Below, piece by piece: positions 36,178-45,500 of a stretch of DNA of 50,180 nucleotides. The position numbers and the translations under genes are program-made. The stretch is from Verrucomicrobiales bacterium (GTDB lineage Bacteria > Verrucomicrobiota > Verrucomicrobiia > Limisphaerales > JAQGOV01): the NCBI GenBank assembly GCA_028293425.1, contig JAQGOV010000298.1:1-50180 (forward strand), given 5' to 3'. Every line of letters begins with the position of its first letter. The first letter of the stretch is position 1. A model generated the notes under the pieces. The model searched no databases. It saw only the letters and a program-made list of their open reading frames with translations, and was not told the origin of the DNA.

Positions 36178-37014
36178 TCAGTGCAAGACGATTTCTGTTT
36201 CCTCGCCCGTCTCCAGTAAATTGACCACTGCAGATTTTTCCCGGACCTCGACACACTTTAATCGCAGCCATTTGGTGCCAACCTGCACAAGGCTCTCTTC
36301 TCCGTTGGTAAAGGTGCGGTCATTGATTGTGGCCAATCTATGATCCTTCTTGCCACGAATTCCTTTGAGAACCAGCTTGGATAGGTAAGGGGAAGGGGAT
36401 ACCAAACCGACTTTGAAGTTGGCGACCAGCCTTTCTCCCTCGGCAATGTCTTGGACTGACATGCGCGAGATGATCGGATCTCGGTACATCTTCCCAATGC
36501 CTTTATTTTTCTCGGAGGCAAGAGTGAGCCATTTGTAAGCCTGGACGAGGTCCTTCTTGACTCCTTTGCCGTCCTGGTAGCATTGGCCCAAGGCGAATTG
36601 TCCTTCCAGGTTATCCTTATTTGCAGCACGGGAAAACCACTGAACCGCTTCGGTCGCGTCGGCAGGGACTTTGACAGTGCCCGGTTTCGTGGCCGGCCGT
36701 CCATTAAGATAGATATCTCCCAGCCGATATTGAGCCTGAGGAACGCCCTTTTCCGCAGCGGCGCGATACCATTTCGCCGCTTCGGAGTACTCAAATGAGG
36801 AAAGGTAAGCATCGCCCAAGTGGGTTTGAGCTTGAGGATCTCCCTCTGCGGCGGCTGCCTGAAGGGTGGCCGAGGCCGGTGCGGAGTGGCCAGTGACCAG
36901 ACCCGCGTTTAAGGCGATCACCAAAAGCAGGAAGGGCCACCAGCAGCGAAAAGCGTTGGATTGGCGAGACGCGTCATTTGGGCATTCGTAGTCCATGATG
37001 TATTTTCGGCTCAA
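36178..37014 (-). CDS. Sel1-repeat (TPR-like) exported protein
   Basis: A 278-residue protein with a long N-region and a hydrophobic segment (~24-43, CWWPFLLLVIALNAGLVTGH), probably a signal anchor or signal peptide. At least three Sel1-like repeats follow: PQAQTHLGDAYLSSFEYSEA, PQAQYRLGDIYLNG...EAVQWFSRAA and LEGQFALGQCYQDGKGVKKD. The C-terminal ~80 residues are beta-rich and unrecognised. Sel1 proteins mediate protein-protein contacts. The start is TTG 37014, supported by AAGGA six bases upstream on the minus strand; the alternative ATG 36996 has no ribosome binding site. It is convergent with the CotH gene, and no partner is evident. Confidence 0.78.
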   Translation of the reverse strand: MSRKYIMDYECPNDASRQSNAFRCWWPFLLLVIALNAGLVTGHSAPASATLQAAAAEGDPQAQTHLGDAYLSSFEYSEAAKWYRAAAEKGVPQAQYRLGDIYLNGRPATKPGTVKVPADATEAVQWFSRAANKDNLEGQFALGQCYQDGKGVKKDLVQAYKWLTLASEKNKGIGKMYRDPIISRMSVQDIAEGERLVANFKVGLVSPSPYLSKLVLKGIRGKKDHRLATINDRTFTNGEESLVQVGTKWLRLKCVEVREKSAVVNLLETGEETEIVLH

Positions 37015-37186
37015 TCAACGTCCTTCTGAACCGGAATGTTGGGAGGTCTCACTTCTCTTCAGGAACGGGAAGCGATCAGAGAATGCTTCAGGTCGTCTCC
37101 TACCCAGCACCTTCCAGACAAAATTTGCAGCGACATAACGCGGATGAATAAGTCATCTTCCCATTTGCGATCTGGAACAAAAGAAC

Positions 37187-37900
37187 ATGCGCATTTTACT
37201 AATCATCATTATCCTGCTGGGAATGTCTTTGCAGACGCCAGCAACTGAGGGTGTGGTCTTGCTGCATGGCCTCTGCCGTCGAAGCGGATGTATGCACAAG
37301 CTGGAGCGCGCGCTTTCCGCGGCCGGGTTCCAGGTGGAAAATGTGGATTATCCCTCACGGACGGCGACCATCGATCTTTTGAGCGAGTTGACGATTACGG
37401 AGGCTCTCAGGAGTCCCAATCTGAAAGAGTGCTCAAAGATCCATTTCGTGACCCACTCATTGGGAGGGATCCTCGTCCGAAGTTACTTTAAGCGGCACAC
37501 AAGCGAGCGGCTCGGACGGGTGGTGATGCTTGGGCCACCGAATGGCGGGAGCGAGGTGGTTGACCGGATTGGTTCCTGGTGGTTGTTTCGTAAGCTCAAT
37601 GGGCCCGCAGGACAGGAACTGGGAACGGATGCAGCCTCTACCCCAAACCGTCTCGGGCCGGTGGAGTTTGAAACGGGTGTGATTGCTGGCGACCAATCGA
37701 TCAATTGGATCAATAGCATGATGATACGAGGGAAGAATGACGGAAAGGTTTCGGTGGAGCGAACGAAGGTAGCCGGGATGAAGGACCACGTGACCATTCA
37801 CGCCACGCATCCTTTTCTGATGAAGAACAGGGAGGCCATCAAGTATACCATTCGGTTTTTGCAAACGGGGGCATTCGCCCTGAAACCGAATGATGAATAA
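37187..37900 (+). CDS. Exported alpha/beta-hydrolase (lipase-like)
   Basis: A 237-residue protein with a short hydrophobic signal (MRILLIIIILLGMSLQ). The lipase-type opening VVLLHGLCRRSGCM (~23) and the nucleophile elbow HFVTHSLGG, with Ser91, follow. MLGPPNGGSEVVD (~114) is typical of PGAP1/triacylglycerol-lipase-like hydrolases, and the final HATHPFLM (~205) probably supplies the catalytic His. Substrate is unknown. It ends 9 bases before the stop of the convergent receiver-PAS gene. Confidence 0.83.
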   Translation: MRILLIIIILLGMSLQTPATEGVVLLHGLCRRSGCMHKLERALSAAGFQVENVDYPSRTATIDLLSELTITEALRSPNLKECSKIHFVTHSLGGILVRSYFKRHTSERLGRVVMLGPPNGGSEVVDRIGSWWLFRKLNGPAGQELGTDAASTPNRLGPVEFETGVIAGDQSINWINSMMIRGKNDGKVSVERTKVAGMKDHVTIHATHPFLMKNREAIKYTIRFLQTGAFALKPNDE

Positions 37901-37909
37901 CCTGACTGT

Positions 37910-38695
37910 TCAGGCCCGCAGCCGATGCGAGACATCCCTGATGACACCAACAACGCCTACCGTTTCATCGTTGCGCTTCAAAGGGGAAAGGGAAATCTCC
38001 ACTGGTATGGGTTTTCCGTTTTCACTCAAAATACCTATCTGAATCAACTGAGCGTTTTCGAGATAAGCCTTCCTATGAAAGTAAGTGACGAAATCTGCTG
38101 CGTCCTTCTGTTCCAGCAAGGGGAGAAATGATTTTCCGATCCACGCATCGCACTTGTGCCCGGTTAGCCTTTCAAAAGAGAGATTGAGCGACGTGATCGT
38201 GCCCTTGTTGTCGATGGAGGCGATAATCTCGCGGGCTGCCTCGATCATCAGCCGATAGCGTTCTTCGCTTTCCTTGAGCAAACGCTTCTCGCTTTCCAAC
38301 TGCACCGTTTTCAAAAAGAGATTGGTGTAAACGGTAACCTTGGCCTTGAGCACCTCTGGATCAAACGGTTTCCCGAGATAATCCTGGGCGCCAGCCGCAT
38401 AGCCTTGCCTAACGGCAGGTTCCTCGCGGAAATGCGCGGTGATAAAGATAATGGGGATTTCACGCGTTCTGGGATTGGAACGAATTCTCCGGGCCACTTC
38501 ATATCCGTCCATTTCCGGCATTTGAATGTCGAGAAGGATGAGCGCGACATCCTCGGTTTCCAAAACTTTCAAAGCCGCGGGCCCGGAGCCAGCCTCGATG
38601 AGATGGTAAACGGGGTCAGACAAAACCGCACTGAGGGCCAGCAGGTTGGCGGGATAGTCATCCACCACGAGGATATTAATTTTGAAGCCAGACAT
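37910..38695 (-). CDS. Response regulator receiver with C-terminal PAS domain, no output domain
   Basis: A 261-residue cytosolic protein. The receiver domain (~1-125) has the acidic pair in VDDYPANL, the phospho-acceptor Asp56 in LLDIQMPEMDG, the conserved Thr in FITAH and the Lys in GKPFDP. A helix/coiled segment (LESEKRLLKESEERYRLM, ~135-152) leads to a PAS domain (~150-255) ending in VVGVIRDVSHRLRA. This PAS-plus-PAC ending usually continues into a histidine kinase, but the frame stops here. It may be a stand-alone adaptor or a truncated hybrid kinase; I see no kinase remnant just downstream. It is divergent from the 38933 gene. Confidence 0.85.
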   Translation of the reverse strand: MSGFKINILVVDDYPANLLALSAVLSDPVYHLIEAGSGPAALKVLETEDVALILLDIQMPEMDGYEVARRIRSNPRTREIPIIFITAHFREEPAVRQGYAAGAQDYLGKPFDPEVLKAKVTVYTNLFLKTVQLESEKRLLKESEERYRLMIEAAREIIASIDNKGTITSLNLSFERLTGHKCDAWIGKSFLPLLEQKDAADFVTYFHRKAYLENAQLIQIGILSENGKPIPVEISLSPLKRNDETVGVVGVIRDVSHRLRA

Positions 38696-38843
38696 ATTCC
38701 GTATAAGTTAATTTTCCCTCTTTCGGCAGAAATGCCACTGGTTTTTGTGGGGTGGGGTTTTTCCGAGTGAATGCTGACTCTGCTCGGTTCCGGATTTCGC
38801 ACCGAACGCCAAACATTCCCAAAATGTTTTTTTGCGTTGGAGA

Positions 38844-38873
38844 TTGACGCCACCCAACGATTCTCCTTAGCAT
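38844..38873 (+). promoter_or_regulatory. Weak promoter candidate for the Ig/jelly-roll gene
   Basis: TTGACG (38844-38849) and TAGCAT (38868-38873) with an 18-base spacer, predicting a start near 38880 and a ~53-base leader. The -10 matches consensus at only four positions. Confidence 0.3.
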
Positions 38874-38932
38874 TAATTGAGTTTCTGTTGTAAACCCAAG
38901 AAACACCATTCAGTCGTACTCATTTGTTATTC

Positions 38933-41900
38933 ATGAAAGTATCGCTCCGACTTCGTTGTCAGGCACTTGCCCTTTTAAGCCTTTTCGTTGTCTCCGCGCA
39001 GGCGCAGACCATCACAAACCCTAGCTTTGAAACTGACACTTTCACTGTATCCCCCGGCTACGTGAGTGGAAATGCTCCGATCACCGGCTGGTCGGTTGGT
39101 GACCCGGCCCGGGCCGGGATCAATCCTGGCGGCGGCAGTCCGTTCGCCGACAACGGCACGATCCCAGCCGGGAGCCAGGTCGCTTTCCTTCAAAACAGCG
39201 CCAACAGCTCCTTGAGCACCGTGATCAGCGGGCTGACCATCGGGGTTACCTATAAAGTGAGCTTTCGGGTCAACGCGCGCAACGGCAATACGGCCAATTT
39301 AAAGGTGGACATTGATGCCAATAACATCATGAACACTGCAGTCACTTCGGTCGGCGGGGCGAATGCCTATAAGTATTTTGCTTTTGATTTCACTGCCAGC
39401 GACGTTGCCCAAACGCTGAAATTGCGCAATGACGCAGGAGGAGACAACACCTTGTTGGTCGATGATTTCAGCATCGCCCAAAGCCATAGCGGGTGGTCTT
39501 ACGCAGCCTGGAACGACGATGCCAGCTCCGGCGTGGACGGCACCAAGACCTACACGCATGCCTTCAACTTCGGCAGTTCGGTCGGCACAACGATAAACGG
39601 AATTCCTTTCGCCGGCGTGGCTGGCGGCAACCCCGGCGGCGCCACTTTCTCCACCACTGGCCTTGGCAACGTTTTCATTAACGATGGGAATAATGTTTCG
39701 GGCGGAAGCCGGGCCATGGCGAACGACTTCGTCTATAACGGATTCCCGGCCACCATAACGATCAATGGCTTAATCCCAGGGGCCGAATACGTGGCCACGA
39801 TCTACTCCGTCGGCTGGGAGGATGATGGCACGCGCGGCGCAACTTTCAGCGTCGGAAATGATCGGCTGACTGTAAGCCAGGACCAATTTGGCGATAACAA
39901 CGGCATTCGGTTTATCTACCGCTACATTGCCACCGGCAGTTCTGTCACTCTTACCTATACTCCCCTGAGCGGGAATTCGATTCATACCTACGGATTCAGC
40001 AATTACCAACTGGCCGCTCCTCCGACCGCGCCGTCCATTGTTACGGACCCGAAGAGCCGTTTCGTCAGTGAGGGGCAGCCCTTCACCTTGGCCAGCGGTG
40101 CATCGGGTTTTCCGCTTCCGACCTATCACTGGCAAAAGAATGGCCAGGACGTGCCGGGGGCCACTACCAGCACCTTGACGATCGGGGCGGCGACTCCAAA
40201 CGATGCAGGTGGTTACACGCTCATTGCTGACAATACGGGCGGCTCGGCGACCAGTGCTGTGGCCGTGGTGAAAGTTGGTTTTCGTCTCGTGAACCCGAGC
40301 TTCGAGGACGATAACTTCACCGTCGCTCCAGGTTATGTCTCAGGCAATGGGCCGATCACCGGTTGGGCCTCTCTCGGCAATCATGGCATCAATCCTGGCG
40401 GCGGCAGTCCGTTCGCCGATAACGGCGCCATCCCTGACCGCACCCACGTCGGCTTTATGCAAGGGGACGGAGCCATGAGCCAGATGGTCAGCGGGTTTAC
40501 CCCGGGGCGGCAATATTATGTAGTTTATTCCGAAAACGCCCGCAGCGGCGGCGTACCTGCCCTGGCGGTTAAGATGGGTGATTCGCTCATCGTGCCTCAG
40601 CACTCCCGGGCTCCGGTGGGCGGCGGGAACCCTTATGTGGAAGTTGCCAGCGATCCATTCATTGCAGACTCGGACACGCTGCAACTGAGCTTCATCAAGA
40701 GCAATCCAAACGGTGGAGACACCACCATGTTGATTGATAATGTCTGCGTGCTGGCGCTCCCGGAAGGAACCTCACCCAGCGTCTTACGCGCGCCGCAATC
40801 CCAAATTGTCAGCGTAGGCCAGAGCGCCACTTTCAGCGCCGGTGGCTTCGGCTCCCTCCCGCTTGATTATCAGTGGCAAAAGAATGGCGTAAATATTCCC
40901 GGCGCCACTGGAACCACCTTAAGTTTTAATAACATTTCTAAATCGGCCGATGCCGCTTACACCGTCGTGATTCATAACGACTCCGGTTCCGTGACCAGCG
41001 CCGTCGCAAGACTGACCGTCTGGGAGCCCATTCCGGGCCTGTTCAACACCGGACTGGACACCAACGGCGTCGCTTTGGCAGACAACCTGGTGGATCCTCA
41101 TTACCGATTGACCACCAACCCTGACGGCGGATCTCCGGACGCCATTGTGGAAGACTCGACGGCTTTCCCGATTGTTGGGGGACCATGGCTCGGCAACACC
41201 GCCTCCTCCAAGTGGATTGGACCGAAGTTGAACACGGGTGCGAGCCCCATCGGCATTTACACCTATCGCATGACGTTCAACCTCACCAACCGCGATCCGA
41301 ATACTGTAGTGATTCAGGGCCAATGGGCTACGGATAACTCAGGTCGCCAGATTTTGGTGAACGGCGTCGCGACCGGAAATCCTCAAAGCACCGTGTTCTC
41401 AACCTACACTTCCTTCAACATCTCAACCTCCAATGCCGCTTTCCTGCCCGGTGACAACACCATCGATTTTGTCGTCGAGAACGAAGCCACTGCCGGTTAT
41501 ACCGGTGTGCGAATAGAGTTCGTTGCCAGCAATGCGCGGATCCTCCCGAATATTCCGCCGAGCATCACCCTTCAGCCGGTCAGTCAAACCTCGGTGGTGG
41601 AGAGTAATAGCGTGACGTTTAACGTCGTCGCCACTGGTAGCGACCCGCTCGCTTACCAATGGCGCAAAAACGGTACGCCTATCCTTGGCGCAACCAACGT
41701 TTCCTTCACCATCGCCTCCGCTACCACAAACGACAACGCTGCCTATACAGTCAGGGTCGTCAACGGTTCCGGACAGGCCATCAGCGACCCAGCTCAACTG
41801 GCGGTGGTTTATCGCCGTGTGCCCGGCATTTTCAGCACTGGCGTCAACGAGGACCTCACACTGGCCCCGGATAGCTCCACCGACCTCCACTGGATCATTG

Positions 41901-42523
41901 GGAGCAGCGCCGATCCTGTCAGTACGGGCCCGGATGCTATTGTGATCGACTCCGCCAATTCCCCGGTGCCCCCATGGATTTCAGTGGGTCCCAAGTCCAA
42001 GTGGATCGCTCCGCAATCCAATCAAAATATTGGCAATGCCGAAGGTAGCTATACTTATCAGACGTTCTTTGATCTGACGGGTGTTGACCTTTGCACATTC
42101 CGTCTCACCGGCCAGCTCGCGGTGGACAACAGCGTGGTGGACATCCTGGTTAACGGTGTTTCCCAGGGAGTGAACGGCGGAGCCTTTGCGGGGTGGCTGC
42201 CCTTCACGCTGAGCACTGGTTTTGTGACCGGCTTGAACAGCGTGGATTTTATTGTGAGCAATTCGCCCACCACACCGAATCCAACCGGCCTGCGGGTCGA
42301 CCTGGATGGCCTGGTCAGAATCGGCGGAGCTCTGCCGGCCAAGCTGGCGATTACCCGCACCGCGCCGGATACGTTGACTGTGACCTGGACCCCGACCAGC
42401 CAGTGCGACAAATTGCAGGCAACGACCGATGTGACTGGCGGCTGGACCACGATTCGCACCACCAGTCCCGCTGTTATCTATACTACCAACGCTCCGGCAT
42501 TGTTCCTGCGCGTGACCCAGTAA
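38933..42523 (+). CDS. Large secreted protein with duplicated DUF642-like, Ig-like and jelly-roll modules
   Basis: A 1197-residue exported protein of probable adhesive or glycan-binding role. A signal peptide ends VVSAQAQ. Module A (~22-170, NPSFETDTFTVSPGYVSGN) recurs at ~460-610 (NPSFEDDNFTVAPGYVSGNG), both DUF642/CBM-like with INPGGGSPFADNG. Ig-like domains occur at ~370-450, ~620-695 and ~880-960 (YHWQKNGQDVPGA, YQWQKNGVNIPGA, YQWRKNGTPILGA). A second pair of modules starting PGLFNTGLDTNG (~700) and PGIFSTGVNEDL (~963) resembles jelly-roll sandwiches with ATDNSGRQILVNGV and AVDNSVVDILVNGV. The C-terminal ~65 residues resemble the end modules of the 4047 and 42581 genes. ATG 38933 is used rather than TTG 38924; neither has a ribosome binding site. 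No anchor or PEP-CTERM is seen. Confidence 0.8.
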   Translation: MKVSLRLRCQALALLSLFVVSAQAQTITNPSFETDTFTVSPGYVSGNAPITGWSVGDPARAGINPGGGSPFADNGTIPAGSQVAFLQNSANSSLSTVISGLTIGVTYKVSFRVNARNGNTANLKVDIDANNIMNTAVTSVGGANAYKYFAFDFTASDVAQTLKLRNDAGGDNTLLVDDFSIAQSHSGWSYAAWNDDASSGVDGTKTYTHAFNFGSSVGTTINGIPFAGVAGGNPGGATFSTTGLGNVFINDGNNVSGGSRAMANDFVYNGFPATITINGLIPGAEYVATIYSVGWEDDGTRGATFSVGNDRLTVSQDQFGDNNGIRFIYRYIATGSSVTLTYTPLSGNSIHTYGFSNYQLAAPPTAPSIVTDPKSRFVSEGQPFTLASGASGFPLPTYHWQKNGQDVPGATTSTLTIGAATPNDAGGYTLIADNTGGSATSAVAVVKVGFRLVNPSFEDDNFTVAPGYVSGNGPITGWASLGNHGINPGGGSPFADNGAIPDRTHVGFMQGDGAMSQMVSGFTPGRQYYVVYSENARSGGVPALAVKMGDSLIVPQHSRAPVGGGNPYVEVASDPFIADSDTLQLSFIKSNPNGGDTTMLIDNVCVLALPEGTSPSVLRAPQSQIVSVGQSATFSAGGFGSLPLDYQWQKNGVNIPGATGTTLSFNNISKSADAAYTVVIHNDSGSVTSAVARLTVWEPIPGLFNTGLDTNGVALADNLVDPHYRLTTNPDGGSPDAIVEDSTAFPIVGGPWLGNTASSKWIGPKLNTGASPIGIYTYRMTFNLTNRDPNTVVIQGQWATDNSGRQILVNGVATGNPQSTVFSTYTSFNISTSNAAFLPGDNTIDFVVENEATAGYTGVRIEFVASNARILPNIPPSITLQPVSQTSVVESNSVTFNVVATGSDPLAYQWRKNGTPILGATNVSFTIASATTNDNAAYTVRVVNGSGQAISDPAQLAVVYRRVPGIFSTGVNEDLTLAPDSSTDLHWIIGSSADPVSTGPDAIVIDSANSPVPPWISVGPKSKWIAPQSNQNIGNAEGSYTYQTFFDLTGVDLCTFRLTGQLAVDNSVVDILVNGVSQGVNGGAFAGWLPFTLSTGFVTGLNSVDFIVSNSPTTPNPTGLRVDLDGLVRIGGALPAKLAITRTAPDTLTVTWTPTSQCDKLQATTDVTGGWTTIRTTSPAVIYTTNAPALFLRVTQ
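39119..39150 (+). repeat. 32-base exact direct repeat, copy 1 (copy 2 at 40388-40419)
   Basis: Positions 39119-39150 and 40388-40419 are identical over 32 bases inside the two module-A copies (both encode INPGGGSPFA). The surrounding DNA has diverged far more, so this stretch suggests a recent duplication or gene conversion. Confidence 0.85.
40388..40419 (+). repeat. 32-base exact direct repeat, copy 2
   Basis: Second copy of the repeat at 39119-39150, 1269 bases downstream and in the same reading frame. Confidence 0.85.
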
Positions 42524-42543
42524 TCGTTTATTTTTGATTCAGG

Positions 42544-42576
42544 GAGACCGGGGGCTTGGGTTCCCGGTCTCTTTTT
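42544..42576 (+). terminator. Rho-independent terminator between the two giant secreted-protein genes
   Basis: GAGACCGGG (42544-42552) pairs with CCCGGTCTC (42563-42571) around a 10-base loop, followed by TTTTT (42572-42576). ATG 42581 of the next gene is only 4 bases further. Confidence 0.9.
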
Positions 42577-42580
42577 GCTT

Positions 42581-45500
42581 ATGAAGTATCTTTTTGTATT
42601 GCTGGCCGTTTCAACTTTCCTCGTCGCGCCCAACACACGTGCCGACAGCACCGTGGTATTCAACGAGGTGATGTACCATCCCAACGCCACCAACGAGGCA
42701 TCGCTCGAATGGCTGGAATTGCACAACCAAATGGCGGTGGACATGGACATCTCGGGCTGGTCTTTACAAGGCGGGGTGCAGTTCAACTTCCCGGAAGGCA
42801 CGGTCATAGGCGGCGGCAAGTATCTGGTGGTTGCAGCCTCCCCTGCGACGCTTACCGCAGCCACGGGCGTGGCCAACGTGGTGGGGCCCTTCATCGGCCA
42901 ATTGTCCAACGCGGGTGCCCTGGTGGAACTCAGAAACAACAACCAGCGGCTCATGGACAGCCTGCAATATGGGGTGGAGGATGAGTGGCCCGTGGCGGCG
43001 GATGGAGCAGGCCCTTCGCTGGTGAAAACGAACCGATTTAGCGGGAGTGCCCTGGCATCCAGCTGGCGGGCCAGCTCTCAAGTGGGCGGCACGCCTGGAA
43101 CGGCCAACTTTCCCACCACCCAGCCCACTACCACCAAAACGAATCTCCTCCCGATTAGCGCCACCTGGCGCTACGACCAATCCGGCACCGACCTGGGCAC
43201 TGTCTGGACCGCCCCGGGTTTCAACGATAGCGCCTGGCCCAGCGGGCCTGGATTGCTGGCCGTCGAAGATTGCAACTGCCTCCCCGAGCCCATCCGCACC
43301 ACGCTTACCCTCGGCCGGACGACCTATTATTTCCGCACCGCATTCAATTACGCCGGTGATCCATCGAGTGCTTCCCTGCAGTTGAGCCATGTGATCGATG
43401 ATGGCGCGGTGGTTTATTTGAACGGGGTCGAGATTTGGCGCATTGGGCTGGCGGCCGGTCCCGTTACCTATGGCACCTTCGCTTCTCGTTTAGTGACGGA
43501 CGGAGTCTACGAGGGGCCGTTCACCGTGCCGGCAACATCCCTGGTGCAAGGCACAAATGTTCTCGCGGTGGAGGTGCACCAAAACGGCGCCACCAGTTCG
43601 GATATTACTTTTGGGCTCGCGCTGGATGAGTCGCACACGGTCGGGGGAATGACCGGAAGTTCCGCGGCGATGCTCCCACTGGTCCTGAACGAGCTCGAGT
43701 CCGCCACCAATTCCAATTTCTGGCTCGAACTTTTCAACTACGGCTCGACCAATCTGTCGCTGGATGGTTTTTCCATTGTCCGGCTCGGGGGAGCTTACCG
43801 GGAGTTTGCTTTGACGGGCGCGTCGGTGCCCCCAGGCGGGTTTTTGATCCTGCCAAAGGCCACCCTCGGCTTTGGAGTGGGCACGGGTGACAAGCTCGTG
43901 CTCTACGGCCCGGGTAAAACCACTGTCCTGGACGCCGTGGTGGCCAAACGCACGGGGCGCTCCCGGTTGCCCAACGGAACCGGCCCATGGCTCGTGACCA
44001 CCGAACCGAGCCCCGGCGCGTCGAATGTTGTCGCGTTGAATAATGCCGTGGTGGTCAACGAGATCATGTATGACCATACTCCTTTAACCGCCACTCCCGC
44101 CGTTTACACCTCCACGAACCTCCTGGTTGCCATGACCAACCTCTGGCTTTATAACCAACAGGGCCTGGACCTCGGCACGGGCTGGCGCCAGGGAGATTAC
44201 AATGATGCGGGCTGGCTCTCCGGGCGCGCTCTGCATTATGTCAGCACAGCCACTTTACCCGCAGCCAAGAATACCCCGCTCAGCGTCACCAACGCCTCTG
44301 GCACTCGCCTCATTACCTGGTACTTTCGCACTCCGTTTGTTTTCACCGGGGACGTGGCCAGCGCTGAATTGGTCTTGCGTACCATCATTGATGACGGTGC
44401 GGTCTTTTACCTGAATGGTGCGGAAGTCTACCGGCAGAATATGCCAGCGGGAGCGGTCGCTTATAGCACTTTCGCCAGCGCGGGCGTTGCCACCCCTGGG
44501 TTGACCGGACCTGTCATCGTCCCCACAACTACCCTGGTCAATGGCACCAATTGGCTGACGGCCGAAGTGCATCAGTTTAGCACCAATGGTTTGCTCTTCA
44601 GCCTGGACGTAGTGTTCGGAGCGGAACTGAGCGCCAAATCCCTGATTTCTCCCGCGCAGCCGACCCGTGAATCCCCGGAGTCCTGGATCGAGTTGTATAA
44701 CCGGAGCAGCAACGCCGTTTCGCTCAGTGGCTGGAAACTTCGCGATGCCATCAATTTCGACTTTGCCACAAACCAAACGATCGCCGCGGGAGGTTACCTT
44801 GTGATCGCGAAAGATCCCGCTTTCATGCAGGCGCAGTATCCCGGTCTGAATGTGCTCGGGCCTTTCAGCAAATCTCTCTCCCATAACAACGACCAGATTC
44901 GGCTCGATGATGCCCTGGGCAATCCAGCCGATGCCGTGCACTATTATTCAGCCGGACGCTGGCCACGCCTGGCCCACGCCGGTGGCTCATCCCTCGAACT
45001 GCGTGATCCGCAGGCAGACAACAGCACGGCGGAGGCCTGGGCCGCGAGTGATGAAAGCGGCAAATCCACTTGGGCCACCTACACCTATCGTGGTGTGGCG
45101 GCCGCTGAAACCGCTCCCAGTCCCACCACCTGGAAGGAGTTTGTGCTGGGCATGCTCGACGCTGGTGAGGTGCTTCTGGACGACATTAGCGTCATCGACT
45201 CTCCCTCCGGCGCGGCGACTCAATTAATTCAGAACGGAAATTTCGAGAACGGCTTGACCGGTTGGCGCCTGCTCGGCAATCACAAAGGCAGCATCGTGAC
45301 GGACCCGGCCAACCCGGGCAACCACGTGCTGCGTCTGGTCGCCACCGGCTCTACCGACCACATGCACAATCACGCGGAGATCACGCTTGCGGGTGGAGCT
45401 TCGATTGTGAACGGGCGCGAATACGAAATCTCTTTCCGCGCCAAATGGCAGGGGGGAAACAATGCGCTGCTCACCCGCCTTTACTTCAACCGCCTGCCGC

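Noticed and set aside
38811..38833. AAACATT/AATGTTT hairpin followed by seven T
   Set aside because: The stem is all but one pair A-T, and no plus-strand gene ends upstream; probably chance, although a leader attenuator is not excluded.
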